Below, in pieces: positions 52,141-61,843 of a DNA stretch of 64,000 nucleotides (its first letter is position 1; the number at the start of each line of letters is the position of its first letter). Location of the stretch: assembly GCF_007644105.1 (NCBI RefSeq), contig NZ_VFAC01000009.1:1-64000 (forward strand), read 5' to 3'. Source of the DNA: Elioraea rosea. Its GTDB lineage: Bacteria; Pseudomonadota; Alphaproteobacteria; Acetobacterales; Acetobacteraceae. The position numbers were made by a program, and so were the translations under genes. The notes beneath the pieces were generated by a model, which did not search any database, was not told where the DNA came from, and was given only the letters and a program-made list of their open reading frames with translations.

Positions 52141-53136
52141 ATGGCACTCCTTGTCACCGGCGCGGCCGGCTTCATCGGCTTCCACCTCTCCCGCGTGCTG
52201 CTCTCCCGTGGCGAGACGGTCGTCGGGTTCGACAGCGTCAACGAGTACTACGACCCGGCGCTGAAGGAGGCCCGGCTCTCGGTGCTCGCCGAGCATCCGG
52301 GGTTCACCTTCATCCGCGGCGACCTTGCCGACCATGAGGCCGTGCTCGCCATCGCCGAGCGGCACCCTGGCATCACCACCATCGTGCATCTCGCGGCCCA
52401 GGCAGGCGTCCGGTACGCCGAGGTGAACCCCTGGGCCTATATCGACGCCAATGCGATGGGCCAGGTCTCGATGCTCGAGCTCGCCCGCCGCCTGAAGCGC
52501 GTGACCCACTTTCTGTACGCCTCCTCCTCCTCCGTGTACGGCGGCAACACCAAGCTGCCCTTCAGCGAGACTGATCCGGTGGAGCGGCCCTACAGCCTCT
52601 ATGCCGCGACAAAGCGCGGGGCGGAACTGACGGCGGCTAGCTACGCGCATCTCTACGCCGTCCCCTCGACGGGGCTCCGCTTCTTCACGGTCTACGGCCC
52701 CTGGGGGCGGCCCGACATGGCGGCCTACATGTTCGCCAAGGCGATCACCGAGGGGCGGCCCATCACTGTGTTCGGCGAGGGCAAGCTGAAGCGCGACTTC
52801 ACCTATATCGACGACATCGTCGCCGGCATCCTCGGCTGCATCGATGCGGGGCCGTCAGTTGCTGCTCGGCCTGACGCCGAGGGCGGTCCGCCGCATCGCG
52901 TGTACAACCTCGGCAACCACCGTTCCGAGGTGCTGAGCCGCTACATCGCGCTGATCGAGCAGGCGCTGGGCAGGAAGGCGGTGATCGAGCACAAGCCGCG
53001 GCCGCGCGCCGACGTGCCCGAAACCTATGCCGACATCAGTCGTGCGCGCGCGGATTTCGGCTTCGAGCCGACCACCCCGATCGACCTCGGCATCCCTCGC
53101 TTCATTGCCTGGTTCCGGTCCTGGCACGGCGTCTGA
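52141..53136 (+). CDS. NAD-dependent epimerase (UDP-glucuronate 4-epimerase-like)
   Basis: This is an extended SDR of 331 residues. It has TGAAGFIGFHLSRVLL, VNEYYDPALKEARL, LAAQAGVRYAEVNPWAYID, SSSSVYGGNTKLPF, the catalytic Tyr and Lys in YSLYAATKRGAE, and TVYGPWGRPDMA. The segment EYYDPALKEARL with 'AGVRYS/A' is characteristic of UDP-glucuronate 4-epimerases (CapI/LspL), which make UDP-galacturonate for surface glycans. No other polysaccharide gene is adjacent. ATG 52141 gives the normal N-terminus. Confidence 0.88.
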   Translation: MALLVTGAAGFIGFHLSRVLLSRGETVVGFDSVNEYYDPALKEARLSVLAEHPGFTFIRGDLADHEAVLAIAERHPGITTIVHLAAQAGVRYAEVNPWAYIDANAMGQVSMLELARRLKRVTHFLYASSSSVYGGNTKLPFSETDPVERPYSLYAATKRGAELTAASYAHLYAVPSTGLRFFTVYGPWGRPDMAAYMFAKAITEGRPITVFGEGKLKRDFTYIDDIVAGILGCIDAGPSVAARPDAEGGPPHRVYNLGNHRSEVLSRYIALIEQALGRKAVIEHKPRPRADVPETYADISRARADFGFEPTTPIDLGIPRFIAWFRSWHGV

Positions 53137-53277
53137 GGCCGCCCGATCCCTCACTGCCACGGCCTTACGCCATCAGTTCCCTGCGCTTCTGGTGCTCACG
53201 GCCTGTAGGCAGCTGCGCGCCGGTTCTCGAAATCCGCGCCATCCTTGATGGCAGCGATCGCTCGAGCGGTCTCGGAA

Positions 53278-55035
53278 CTAGCGCGAGGCCCACCGACTGT
53301 CGGTTTCGCAGGGGGCGGGGCCGGGGCGGTCAACCATCCTGGTCGGGTAGTCGGCCTCGGTCGCGACCTTGAGATAGGCGATGATGGCCCGGCGCTCGGC
53401 CTCCGGCAGGGCAGGGCCGATCACGCCAGGCCCGCCGCCGTCGCGGAACCAGTGACCCTGGTTCGAGTTGCCCGTCTCGCGCGTGTCGAACAGCGTGCCG
53501 AACTCAAGCCTGTCGCTGCGATAGCCAACCTTCACGGGGTCGAACTCGCGGTCGCCGACCACGAACTGCTCCGGCCGCGTGGGCGAGAGCATGTCGTGCA
53601 GCGTCGGCACCGAGCCATTGTGCAGGAACGGCGCCGTCGCCCAGATGCCGATCAGCGGCCGTGCCTTGTAGCCGCAGGGCGCGCGCACGAGGTTCTCCCG
53701 CCCGAATCCGTCGAGCGCCGCCCGGCCGGCCGCGTCTGGCGAGGGCACGAGCAGGTCGTAGGCGCGGTCCTTCACCGCCGCTGTCAGCACGCGTAAGGCC
53801 TCGGCGCCGCCGATCCGCTCGGAAATGCCGAGGCGCGAGGCGTCGTAGGTGCGCGAGGCGAAGCCGGTCGCGGCATTCGGGTCGGTGCCGATGCGGGTGA
53901 GTGGGATCACCGGCACATGCCACTCGGGCGGGTTGGCGGTGCCGCGGATCACCTGGATGCCGTGGCAGCCGGCGCAGCGCTGCCCGAAGGCGATGCGGCC
54001 CCGCTCGGCCTCGGCCGGGTCGACTGGCCCCAGGATCTCGGAGGGCCAGCGCGGTGGGCGGAGCTTGTGCAGCGTGCGCTCGATCAGGTCGATGTCCCGC
54101 ACGAGTGTAGACGTGTCCCACCGCGCCGGCACCGGGATGGGCGCGCCTTCCGCGTCGAGAAACTGCGTCCGCGCGCGCACGCCGAGAGCCTCGCCCACGT
54201 TTCGCACCATCGGCTGGCGGACGGAGGCATTGTACTGCACCCAGTCGAACAGCCAGATGTCCCATACGGGCGGAAAGCTCACCGGCGCGTCGCGGACGAG
54301 TTCGTTCTCCGGCTGGTTGAGATTCTCGCCGAGCACCTGGTTGGCAATGCGCTGCAGCGCGTCGAGCCGCCCGTGTCCCTCCTTCACCACCTCGAGCCGG
54401 TCCTCCAAAGGCTTGCGCACCAGCACCCGCGCCGCGGCGGTGTCGAAGCTCCGCGCCAGGGCCTCGCGGCCCCCAGGCCAGCCCTCGCGCCGCATCACCT
54501 CGTCGAGGAACCGCTCGCGCTTCCACCCGAGCTCGGCCGTCAGGATCATCGCCTCGGCCATCCGCCGCTGGAACGCGACCGCGTCGTGCATCGCCGAGCC
54601 GCCCTCGATGAGGATGGCGGTGCCATTATGGTTGATCTGCCCGGTATGGCAGGCCGCGCAGGTGAAGCCGACCATGCGCACCCCCTCGGGCGGCCCGCCC
54701 GGCCCGCGATGGACGTGGGTCGCGAAGCCCAAGGGGAAGCCATAGGGGTTGGTCGCGGGGTCGGAGGCAGGGTCCTTGATGAAGCGGTAGCGGGCCAGAA
54801 TCTCGGGGTCCATCAGCCGGGTTTCGGAGGTCGGGCCGACCCTCAGGCTCGCCAGCCAGGAGGCCGGCATGATCTCGGTTCCCTGCGGCGTGAAGTGCAG
54901 GATGCGCCGCTCCTCCATCGTCAGCCCCTGGTCGAGCAGCACCACTCGGCTGACCGGCTGGGGGTCTCCCCCGGGGCTCGCGCAGGCGGCGAGGGCGAAG
55001 AGTGCGGCGAGGGTGAGGAGGGGACGGCGGGGCAT
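53278..55035 (-). CDS. RoxA-like di-haem cytochrome c lipoprotein
   Basis: The product (585 residues) has a lipoprotein signal ([12 protein letters not shown]). It carries two haem c motifs: CAACH in [16 protein letters not shown] (about 124) and CAGCH in QRCAGCHGI (about 345). The long inserts and [20 protein letters not shown] and [12 protein letters not shown] segments fit the family containing rubber oxygenase RoxA and related di-haem 'peroxidase-like' proteins rather than classic CcpA. Substrate and partners are unknown. The gene is convergent with the epimerase and divergent from ahcY. Confidence 0.8.
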   Translation of the reverse strand: MPRRPLLTLAALFALAACASPGGDPQPVSRVVLLDQGLTMEERRILHFTPQGTEIMPASWLASLRVGPTSETRLMDPEILARYRFIKDPASDPATNPYGFPLGFATHVHRGPGGPPEGVRMVGFTCAACHTGQINHNGTAILIEGGSAMHDAVAFQRRMAEAMILTAELGWKRERFLDEVMRREGWPGGREALARSFDTAAARVLVRKPLEDRLEVVKEGHGRLDALQRIANQVLGENLNQPENELVRDAPVSFPPVWDIWLFDWVQYNASVRQPMVRNVGEALGVRARTQFLDAEGAPIPVPARWDTSTLVRDIDLIERTLHKLRPPRWPSEILGPVDPAEAERGRIAFGQRCAGCHGIQVIRGTANPPEWHVPVIPLTRIGTDPNAATGFASRTYDASRLGISERIGGAEALRVLTAAVKDRAYDLLVPSPDAAGRAALDGFGRENLVRAPCGYKARPLIGIWATAPFLHNGSVPTLHDMLSPTRPEQFVVGDREFDPVKVGYRSDRLEFGTLFDTRETGNSNQGHWFRDGGGPGVIGPALPEAERRAIIAYLKVATEADYPTRMVDRPGPAPCETDSRWASR

Positions 55036-55109
55036 GGGTCGTCACCGGCAATGGGGGCGTGAACCGCAGTCTATTGCACGGCTTCGTTGCAGCAGCATGT
55101 CAAACTTCA

Positions 55110-55200
55110 CACGCGGGGCGTGCCGGTTGGATCGGGCCTTGCGGGTGGGCGCCCCTGCCCCATGTCCCGCGTGGCTGGTTTCCGGGGGCCTGCCGTGCTA
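55110..55200 (+). promoter_or_regulatory. Structured leader upstream of ahcY
   Basis: CACGCGGG (55110-55117) can pair with CCCGCGTG (55166-55173), enclosing about 48 bases that include a competing GGGGCG/CGCCCC pairing, and a GCCG-TGCTA-CGGC hairpin lies just downstream. Some proteobacteria control ahcY through SAH-sensing riboswitches; I could not match the known consensus, so only the foldback is claimed. Confidence 0.35.
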
Positions 55201-55244
55201 CGGCGCCGCCCGGTCTCCTTCTCATGTTCCTAAGGATCAGCGCG

Positions 55245-56666
55245 ATGCCAGACACCCCGATTTCGGCCGCCATGACGGACTATGTGGTCAAGGACATCTC
55301 CCTGGCGGATTGGGGCCGGAAGGAGATCGCTATCGCCGAGACGGAGATGCCCGGTCTGATGGCCATCCGCGAGGAGTACGGGAAGGCGCAGCCGCTGAAG
55401 GGCGCCCGCGTCGCCGGCTGCCTTCACATGACGATCCAGACGGCCGTGCTCATCGAGACTCTGAAGGCGCTCGGTGCCGATGTGCGCTGGTCGTCGTGCA
55501 ACATCTTCTCGACGCAGGACCATGCGGCCGCCGCGATCGCCGCTGGCGGCACTCCCGTATTCGCCGTGAAGGGCGAGACGCTCGCGGAATACTGGGACTA
55601 CGTCCGCCGCACCCTGGAATGGGACGACGGCGGCACGCCAAACATGCTGCTCGACGACGGCGGCGACATGACGCTTCTCGTCCATCACGGCCTCCGCGCC
55701 GAGCAGGGCGACACTGCCTTCCTCGACAAGCCCGAGAACGAGGAGGAGGAGGTCTTCTACGCGCTGATCAAGCGCACGCTGACCGAGAAGCCGGGCTGGT
55801 TTGCGAAGCTCGCAGCCGACATCCGCGGCGTCTCGGAGGAGACGACCACAGGTGTGCACCGCCTCTACCTGATGGAGAAGGACGGCAGGCTCCTGTTCCC
55901 CGCCTTCAACGTGAACGACAGCGTCACGAAATCGAAATTCGACAACCTCTACGGCTGCCGCGAGAGCCTGGTCGACGGCATTCGCCGCGGTACTGACGTG
56001 ATGATGGCCGGCAAGGTCGCGGTGGTCGCCGGGTTTGGCGATGTCGGCAAGGGCTCGGCCGCCTCGCTGCGCAACGCCGGCTGCCGTGTGATTGTGACCG
56101 AGATCGACCCGATCTGCGCGCTCCAGGCGGCGATGGAGGGCTACGAGGTGGTGACGATGGAGGAAGCGGCGCCGCGCGCCGACATCTTCGTCACCGCCAC
56201 CGGCAACGTCGATGTCATCACGATCGACCACATGCGCGCGATGAAGGACCGGGCGATCGTCTGCAACATCGGCCATTTCGACAGCGAGATCCAGGTCGCG
56301 GCGCTGAAAAACTTCACATGGCACAACGTCAAGCCGCAAGTCGACGAGATCGAGTTCCCCGGCGGCAAGCGCATCATCCTGCTGTCCGAGGGGCGTCTCG
56401 TGAACCTTGGCAACGCGACCGGCCACCCGAGCTTCGTGATGTCGTCCTCCTTCTCGAACCAGACGCTGGCGCAGATCGAGCTCTGGACCAACCCGGGCAA
56501 GTACGAGCGGAAGGTCTACGTGCTGCCGAAGCGGCTCGACGAGAAGGTGGCGATGTTGCACCTCGCGAAGCTCGGCGCGAAGCTGACGGTAATGAGTAAG
56601 AAGCAGTCCGACTACATCGGCGTCCCGCAGAACGGGCCATACAAGCCGGAAACATACCGATACTGA
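55245..56666 (+). CDS. ahcY: Adenosylhomocysteinase
   Basis: AhcY splits S-adenosylhomocysteine into adenosine and homocysteine, keeping methylation going. The 473-residue product has [34 protein letters not shown], the NAD-binding [27 protein letters not shown] and the C-terminal [16 protein letters not shown]-Tyr tail. The length reflects the approximately 40-residue insertion seen in many bacterial enzymes ([18 protein letters not shown] follows it). ATG 55245 has TAAGGA 10 bases upstream; ATG 55272 is a less likely alternative. Confidence 0.97.
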   Translation: MPDTPISAAMTDYVVKDISLADWGRKEIAIAETEMPGLMAIREEYGKAQPLKGARVAGCLHMTIQTAVLIETLKALGADVRWSSCNIFSTQDHAAAAIAAGGTPVFAVKGETLAEYWDYVRRTLEWDDGGTPNMLLDDGGDMTLLVHHGLRAEQGDTAFLDKPENEEEEVFYALIKRTLTEKPGWFAKLAADIRGVSEETTTGVHRLYLMEKDGRLLFPAFNVNDSVTKSKFDNLYGCRESLVDGIRRGTDVMMAGKVAVVAGFGDVGKGSAASLRNAGCRVIVTEIDPICALQAAMEGYEVVTMEEAAPRADIFVTATGNVDVITIDHMRAMKDRAIVCNIGHFDSEIQVAALKNFTWHNVKPQVDEIEFPGGKRIILLSEGRLVNLGNATGHPSFVMSSSFSNQTLAQIELWTNPGKYERKVYVLPKRLDEKVAMLHLAKLGAKLTVMSKKQSDYIGVPQNGPYKPETYRY

Positions 56667-56714
56667 GAATGGCCGTGGGCCTGGCGGCCGCATCAATGTT
56701 GCAGTGGCCGCGTG

Positions 56715-57176
56715 ATGATGTCGGCATTGGACGGACTTTGTAGCGTGGTCACGGTGACAACCATTGCTGCGCTGTTTGCGACGGAGTTACTATTGGGCCT
56801 GATGGTGATGTTGCCCGTGCTTGTTGCGCCCCAAGTGTTCAAGGTGCTCGATACAGCTTCCGCTGGACGTTTCCTGCGGCAGTTTTTCCCAAGCTACTAC
56901 ACATACTGCGGTAGTCTCGCAGCTGCCTCCGCTCTTGCTTTGCTGCCTTTGGCTTGGGAGGCGGCGGTGGTGATGGGAACCGTCACGATGGGGTTCGTCT
57001 TCGCACGCCAAGCCCTCATGCCGCGGATCAACGCGTATCGAGACATTGAACTGGCTGGCGATAGGTCGGCCAAGAAGCCCTTTGCTCGGTTGCACGGTCT
57101 ATCGGTCATCCTCAACATCGGGCAGATGCTTCTGACGGCAGCGGTTCTCGCCGGTTTCGGGTTTGGTGCCTGGTAG
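56715..57176 (+). CDS. DUF4149 membrane protein
   Basis: This is a hydrophobic protein of about 153 residues with four predicted helices. The pattern APQVFKVLDTASAGRFLRQFF, SYYTYCGSLAAASALALLPL and MPRINAYRDIE matches DUF4149, a family of small membrane proteins often near ahcY-like or folate genes, of unknown function. Three start codons stand in a row (GTG 56712, ATG 56715, ATG 56718). Base composition is already lower in GC than in ahcY. Confidence 0.8.
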   Translation: MMSALDGLCSVVTVTTIAALFATELLLGLMVMLPVLVAPQVFKVLDTASAGRFLRQFFPSYYTYCGSLAAASALALLPLAWEAAVVMGTVTMGFVFARQALMPRINAYRDIELAGDRSAKKPFARLHGLSVILNIGQMLLTAAVLAGFGFGAW

Positions 57177-57266
57177 CCATCCCGCCCTATTCATGGGGGC
57201 TTCGTTCGGATAAGCAGGTTTGCGTCTGGCGTTATCGCCATTGACCGAATAAGGGGAACGCAAGAG

Positions 57267-58361
57267 ATGAAGCGCCGTATCTTGTTTGCGCGCGGCGCGG
57301 CTGCCGCCGCTGCCACAACTGTCCTCGCCGCGCCTGCGGTCGCGCAAGCGACGCCGGACGTTCGTTGGCGGCTCTCGAGTGCATTCCCACGCACGTTCGA
57401 TGCGCTTTTCGGGCCTGCTGATCTGATCGCCCGCCAGGTCGCGGCGATGACAGACAACAAGTTTCAGATTCGCGTCTTTCCCGCCGGAGAGATCGTTCCT
57501 CCGTTTTCGACCCTGGATGCCGCGCAGAACGGCACAGTCGAGGCGACGCACGTTCCGAATTACTACTTCATCGGCAAGGACCCGACGCTAGCGTTCGAAA
57601 CGGCATTGCCATTCGGCATGACGTATAGACAGCACAACGCCTGGTACTATCACGGCGGCGGCCAGGCTCTCCTGCGTGATGTCATGAAGGAGTACAACGT
57701 CGTTTCGATCCTTGCTGGAAACACCGGCGCGCAGATGGGAGGGTTTTTCCGAAAGGAACTGCGTACGTCCGCCGACCTGCAGGGTCTCAAGTTTCGCATC
57801 GCTGGTTTGGGTGGCCAGATCATGGCCAAGCTCGGCGCCACGCCACAGCAGCTCGCTCTCGGAGAGGTCTATTCTGCGCTTGAGCGCGGAACGATCGATG
57901 CCGCCGAATTCGTCGGTCCGTACGACGATGAGCGCCTCGGTCTGGTTCGCGTCGCCCCCTACTACTATTTCCCGGGCTTCTGGGAAGCCAGCGCAGCACT
58001 CTCGCTCAACATTCATCTGCCGGCGTGGGAGGCTCTGCCCTCTGCCTACAAGGCCGCTCTTGAGAGCGCCTGCGCGCACGCGAATGCTGACATGGTGGCA
58101 AAGTACGACGCAGTGAACGCTGCTGCTTTGCGTCGTCTTGTTGCTGCCGGTGCTCAATTGCGGCCGTTCCCACGCGAGATCATGGCTGAGGCTTGGAAGG
58201 CGGCGCACGCTATCTACGATGAAACGGCCCAAGCAAACCCAAAGTTCGCCCGCGTCTATGAACACTGGAAGGCTTTCCGCGATGAACAGTTCCTCTGGTT
58301 CCGTGTGGCGGAGTTGAGCTATGCGAACTTTGCCTTCACCGCGGCGCAGACCGTTCGGTAG
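57267..58361 (+). CDS. TRAP transporter substrate-binding protein (TakP-like)
   Basis: The periplasmic binding protein (364 residues) has a signal peptide (about 1-27, ending APAVAQA). The mature chain opens WRLSSAFPRTFDALFG with QIRVFPAGEIVPPFS. This matches the TakP group of DctP proteins, which bind 2-oxo acids such as pyruvate and 2-oxobutyrate. AGNTGAQMGGFFRKEL and KFRIAGLGGQIMAKLG are further family segments. AGGGGAA precedes ATG 57267. It faces the dctM and dctQ genes convergently, unusual for a TRAP set. Confidence 0.9.
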   Translation: MKRRILFARGAAAAAATTVLAAPAVAQATPDVRWRLSSAFPRTFDALFGPADLIARQVAAMTDNKFQIRVFPAGEIVPPFSTLDAAQNGTVEATHVPNYYFIGKDPTLAFETALPFGMTYRQHNAWYYHGGGQALLRDVMKEYNVVSILAGNTGAQMGGFFRKELRTSADLQGLKFRIAGLGGQIMAKLGATPQQLALGEVYSALERGTIDAAEFVGPYDDERLGLVRVAPYYYFPGFWEASAALSLNIHLPAWEALPSAYKAALESACAHANADMVAKYDAVNAAALRRLVAAGAQLRPFPREIMAEAWKAAHAIYDETAQANPKFARVYEHWKAFRDEQFLWFRVAELSYANFAFTAAQTVR

Positions 58362-58401
58362 GCACGCATCGTCAGCCGGCAAATAACATTGCGGATAGAA
58401 G

Positions 58402-58426
58402 GGGCGGTCGTTCGGCCGCCCTTTTT
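58402..58426 (+). terminator. Intrinsic terminator after the TRAP binding-protein gene
   Basis: GGGCGG pairs with CCGCCC (58402-58407 with 58416-58421), extended by a T-G wobble and a C-G pair around a short loop, followed by five Ts (58422-58426). It lies between two convergent genes and acts most strongly on the plus strand. Confidence 0.88.
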
Positions 58427-58443
58427 CGATTCCGCGATCTGCT

Positions 58444-59862
58444 TCAGTCGAACTTGAAGGGAACTTCTTCTCCAGCAGGAGCGGATGGCACTTCGATCGA
58501 GACTGAGCCTGGATCAACGGTCGGTCCGCTCCCGATGAACGACGTCACCGTCTCCGGCCAGACGACGACGATAGCCACGAGCAGAAGCTGCAGCAGCAGG
58601 AATGGGATGGCGCCAAGATAGATTTCGCGCGTCTTCACCGAGCTCGGCGTGACGGAGCGAACGTAAAACAGCGCGAAGCCGAACGGTGGGTGCATGAATG
58701 ACGTCTGCATATTCACGCAAAGCATGACACCAAACCAAATGAGGTCTATTTCCAGCGCTTTCGCAGTCGGCAAAAGAAGCGGCAATATGATGAACGCGAT
58801 CTCAAAAAAATCCAGGAAGAATGCAAGTAGGAAGATGAATATATTCACGAATATGAGGAAGCCTGTTTGTCCACCGGGAAGGTCGCGGAGCAGGTCTTCG
58901 AGCCAGTGCCCGCCTTCGACGCCGGCAAAAACCAAGCTGAATACGGTTGCACCGATGAGGATGTAGACGACCATCGCCGTGATCCGCATGGTCGTCGCCA
59001 TACCCTGCCAGAGCAGAGACGACGTCAAACGTCGGTTTGCTAACGCAAGTGCGATAGCTCCCACGGTACCCATCGCGCCCGCTTCGGTCGGGGTCGCGAG
59101 GCCCAGGAAGATGGTTCCCAGAACAAGAAAGATCAGGCCGAGCGATGGAATGATCGCCTGCAGGATTGTCCATCCGAGCGCGAATCCACGAAGCGTGCGG
59201 GCCGATTCCGGGAGCGGCGGCATCCTGTTCGGCGTAGTCAGCGCCACGAGCCACGTGTAGCCGAGGAAGAGCGCAGTTTGGAGGAGCGATGGTCCGATCG
59301 CGCCGAGGTACATATCGCCCACCGGCTTCCCAAGAACCTCGGCCAGGACGATCAGTACGAGTGAAGGTGGGATGACTTGAGTGATGGTCCCTGACGCCGC
59401 GATCACCCCCGTTGCATAGCGGGCGTCATAGCCTGTTCGAAGCATCGCCGGCATCGCAATCATGCCCATGGCGAGCACCGACGCAGCGACTGTCCCTGTT
59501 ATTGCACCGAGGACGGCGCCGACGAGGATCACGGCGTAGCCGAGTCCGCCAGGAAGGGAACCGAAGAGCTGACCCATGCCTTCCAGCAGATCCTCCGCGA
59601 GCCCCGACCGCTCCAGGATCGCGCCCATCAATGTGAAAAAGGGAATGGCAAGCAGCAGTTCGTTCGCGAGGATCCCGAACACTCGCGGGGGTAGCCCCTG
59701 CAGGAATGCCGGCTGAAAGAAGCCGAGTTCGATGCCAATCAGCGCGAACGACAGACCGCAGGCGATCAAGCTGAACGCGACGGGAAAGCCAATGATGAGA
59801 AACACGATTAGGCCCGCGAACATGAGCGGTGCCATCAGATCGTAGGTCAGGAGGCTCGCCAT
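58444..59862 (-). CDS. TRAP transporter large permease (DctM)
   Basis: This is a membrane protein of 472 residues with about 12 helices. It has the DctM hallmarks PFFTLMGAILERSGLAEDLLEGM, PGGLGYAVILVGAVLGAITGT, ATGVIAASGTITQVIPPSL and GTIFLGLATPTEAGAMGTVG. It forms the substrate channel with DctQ and uses an ion gradient. The start MASLLTYDLMAPLMFA at 59862 fits the family N-terminus. dctQ lies 7 bases upstream. The C-terminal tail (about 45 residues) is soluble. Confidence 0.93.
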   Translation of the reverse strand: MASLLTYDLMAPLMFAGLIVFLIIGFPVAFSLIACGLSFALIGIELGFFQPAFLQGLPPRVFGILANELLLAIPFFTLMGAILERSGLAEDLLEGMGQLFGSLPGGLGYAVILVGAVLGAITGTVAASVLAMGMIAMPAMLRTGYDARYATGVIAASGTITQVIPPSLVLIVLAEVLGKPVGDMYLGAIGPSLLQTALFLGYTWLVALTTPNRMPPLPESARTLRGFALGWTILQAIIPSLGLIFLVLGTIFLGLATPTEAGAMGTVGAIALALANRRLTSSLLWQGMATTMRITAMVVYILIGATVFSLVFAGVEGGHWLEDLLRDLPGGQTGFLIFVNIFIFLLAFFLDFFEIAFIILPLLLPTAKALEIDLIWFGVMLCVNMQTSFMHPPFGFALFYVRSVTPSSVKTREIYLGAIPFLLLQLLLVAIVVVWPETVTSFIGSGPTVDPGSVSIEVPSAPAGEEVPFKFD

Positions 59863-59869
59863 GCGCGCT

Positions 59870-60409
59870 CTACTGAATAGGGCGATTATAGGACGTATCG
59901 AGAGTATAGGCCCCGGCAAGAGCGGCGACTCGCTTGGCCAGTTCCGCAAGCCCTTGCACAACCAGCAATGCAAAGCCGACGGGCAACAGGAACTTCACCG
60001 GCCACCGGAGAAGACCTCCCGGGTTGTTCGAGATCTCATTTCGCACCCAGCTTTCCCAGAAAAACGGCCAGGACAGCCAGGCGAGCAGGACCATGCCGGG
60101 AAGCAGGAAGAGCGCGATGCCGAAGAGATCGATCCAGATCCGCCCACGCTCGCCGGCCATTGCATACAGCAAGTCGACCCGAACGTGGCCACCTCGGCGG
60201 AGGGTTTCCGCTGCGCCGAGCAGCGCCATGACGGCGAAGAGGTACCACTGGGCTTCAAGCCAGGCATTGGACGTCAGCCCAAGAGCGTATCGGCTGGCTG
60301 CGTTGCCAGCGGAAATCAAGCAGGCAGCCAGAACCGCCGCGGTCGCCAGTGCCCCGCAGGCCGCGCTGATCCCGTCAGCAGCTCGAGCGAACGCCGTAAG
60401 GGCACGCAT
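59870..60409 (-). CDS. TRAP transporter small permease (DctQ)
   Basis: The product (179 residues) has four membrane helices and the family segments SAGNAASRYALG, WLEAQWYLFAVMALLGA, LRRGGHVRVDLLYA and PGGLLRWPVKFLLPVGFALL. The EAQWYLF and HVRVDL runs are diagnostic for DctQ. It pairs with the DctM downstream and presumably with the TakP-like protein across the terminator. It follows the RraA-like gene by 17 bases. Confidence 0.91.
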   Translation of the reverse strand: MRALTAFARAADGISAACGALATAAVLAACLISAGNAASRYALGLTSNAWLEAQWYLFAVMALLGAAETLRRGGHVRVDLLYAMAGERGRIWIDLFGIALFLLPGMVLLAWLSWPFFWESWVRNEISNNPGGLLRWPVKFLLPVGFALLVVQGLAELAKRVAALAGAYTLDTSYNRPIQ

Positions 60410-60426
60410 GCCGCCCGTGCCCGACT

Positions 60427-61125
60427 TCAGCTCGTCTCGCGCTCGAAGCGAGCCTTTGTCTCAGCGTTTGGTGGATAAAGGCCTGGAAGAGGCAGGCCCT
60501 TCTCCACTTCATTCATGATCCACCCTTCCAGCTTCTCCTGAGCCGCAGCTTCCCGGGTGACTTCAGCCAGGATGCCTGCTGGGACAAGGACAGCCCCGTC
60601 GTCATCCGCCACGACGACGTCATCGGGGAACACGGCCACGCCGCCGCATCCAACAGGCTCCTGCCAGTTGACAAAAGTGAGTGCTGCAACCGACGGAGGC
60701 GCCGCCTCGCCGCTGCACCAGACTGGCAGGTTGGTTCCGCGGACACCCGCCCCGTCCCGTACCGCCCCTTCCGTAATCAAGGCGGCAACGCCCCTCTTTG
60801 CCATCCTGGCGCACAGGATATCGCCGAAGATGCCCGCCTCAACGATACCTTCCGTGCCAGCGACCACGACGCATCCCTCTGGCATTGCCTCGATAGCGCC
60901 GCGCGTCGAGCGCGGAGAGGACCAGCTTTCGGGAGTCGCAAGGTCCTCGCGAGCCGGAATGAAGCGGAGCGTAAAGGCGGGCCCAACAACTCGCCTCTGG
61001 CCGGTTCGCAAGGGCCGAGGACCGCGCATCCATGTCTTGCGGAGGCCCTTCTTCAGCAGAACAGTCGTGAGCGTAGCGGTCGTCACCTGCGCCAGCGTTT
61101 CACGGATCTCGACGGTGAGGGTCAT
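60427..61125 (-). CDS. RraA-like / 4-hydroxy-4-methyl-2-oxoglutarate aldolase family protein
   Basis: The product (232 residues) has the RraA/HMG-aldolase fold. It contains GPAFTLRFIPARED, VVAGTEGIVEAGIFGDILC, the metal and substrate segment ITEGAVRDGAGVRGTNLPVW, and FPDDVVVADDDGAVLVPAG. Members cleave 4-carboxy-4-hydroxy-2-oxoadipate to pyruvate and oxaloacetate, or inhibit RNase E. With a pyruvate-type TRAP transporter next door, an aldolase making 2-oxo acids fits well; that link is inference. The start MTLTVEIRETL is at 61125. Confidence 0.85.
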   Translation of the reverse strand: MTLTVEIRETLAQVTTATLTTVLLKKGLRKTWMRGPRPLRTGQRRVVGPAFTLRFIPAREDLATPESWSSPRSTRGAIEAMPEGCVVVAGTEGIVEAGIFGDILCARMAKRGVAALITEGAVRDGAGVRGTNLPVWCSGEAAPPSVAALTFVNWQEPVGCGGVAVFPDDVVVADDDGAVLVPAGILAEVTREAAAQEKLEGWIMNEVEKGLPLPGLYPPNAETKARFERETS

Positions 61126-61228
61126 AGGGGGCTCCACGTGACGTGCTTGTGCGCGAGGCATCAGCACGTCGAGCGCCTGCTTGCAAGGCCGCTCTTGCAT
61201 GGCCCGTGCGCACGCCAACCTCACAGTC

Positions 61229-61774
61229 ATGCACCTGACCCGGCGCATGATGCCTTTCATGATCCTCGCGCCAGTGGTGGCGCGTGGCGAGGATCAGCTC
61301 TGGCGGTCGATTCGGGATGGCCAAACTGCCGTCATCATGCGCCACGCCATCGCTCCTGGAACCGGCGACCCGCCCGACTTCCAGGCCGATGACTGCTCAA
61401 CGCAGCGCAACCTCAGTGATGAGGGGCGCAGCCAGGCACGGCGCGTCGGTGCCTTGTTCCGTCAGAACGGCGTTGTGTCGGCTCACGTTCTCACGAGCGC
61501 TTGGTGTAGGGTGCGCGAAACAGCCGAACTGCTCGAGATCGGTTCGGTGAAACTCGAGCCGGCCTTGGACAGCTTCTTCGCGAAACGCGATGCGGGATCA
61601 GCAAGGACGGAAGCAGTTCGCGCGATCTTGGCCCGGTGGTCCGGCAGCGCGCTGGTGCTGGTAACCCATCAGGTCAACATCACTGCGTTGACCGGCGTTT
61701 ATCCCGCTTCTGGTGAGATCATTTTCGTGCGTACGCACGCGTCGGCTGAAGTGCTTGGTCGGGTCCGCACGTGA
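61229..61774 (+). CDS. Histidine phosphatase family protein, probably exported
   Basis: The product (181 residues) has a hydrophobic N-terminus (MPFMILAPVVA) that may be a signal. The phosphatase motif AVIMRHAIAPGTGDPP carries the nucleophile histidine; NLSDEGRSQARRVGALFR, TSAWCRVRETAELL and the second histidine in LVLVTHQVNITALTG complete the site. It resembles periplasmic SixA-like or Ais-like enzymes. The start could also be ATG 61199. The substrate is unknown. It is divergent from the RraA-like gene. Confidence 0.85.
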   Translation: MHLTRRMMPFMILAPVVARGEDQLWRSIRDGQTAVIMRHAIAPGTGDPPDFQADDCSTQRNLSDEGRSQARRVGALFRQNGVVSAHVLTSAWCRVRETAELLEIGSVKLEPALDSFFAKRDAGSARTEAVRAILARWSGSALVLVTHQVNITALTGVYPASGEIIFVRTHASAEVLGRVRT

Positions 61775-61843
61775 CAGGGCGGCTGCCGGCTGCTACCTCG
61801 CACGCCGGCTTGCTTCGACGACACCTCAAGGACTTCGTCGCAC

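Noticed and set aside
53137-53277. Possible small gene or RNA in the gap between the epimerase and cytochrome genes
   Set aside because: Only a short GCCATC/GATGGC hairpin is seen; no coding pattern or tRNA fold.
55100-55244. Annotating an SAH riboswitch
   Set aside because: Foldback is present, but I could not match the published consensus elements, so only a leader is recorded.
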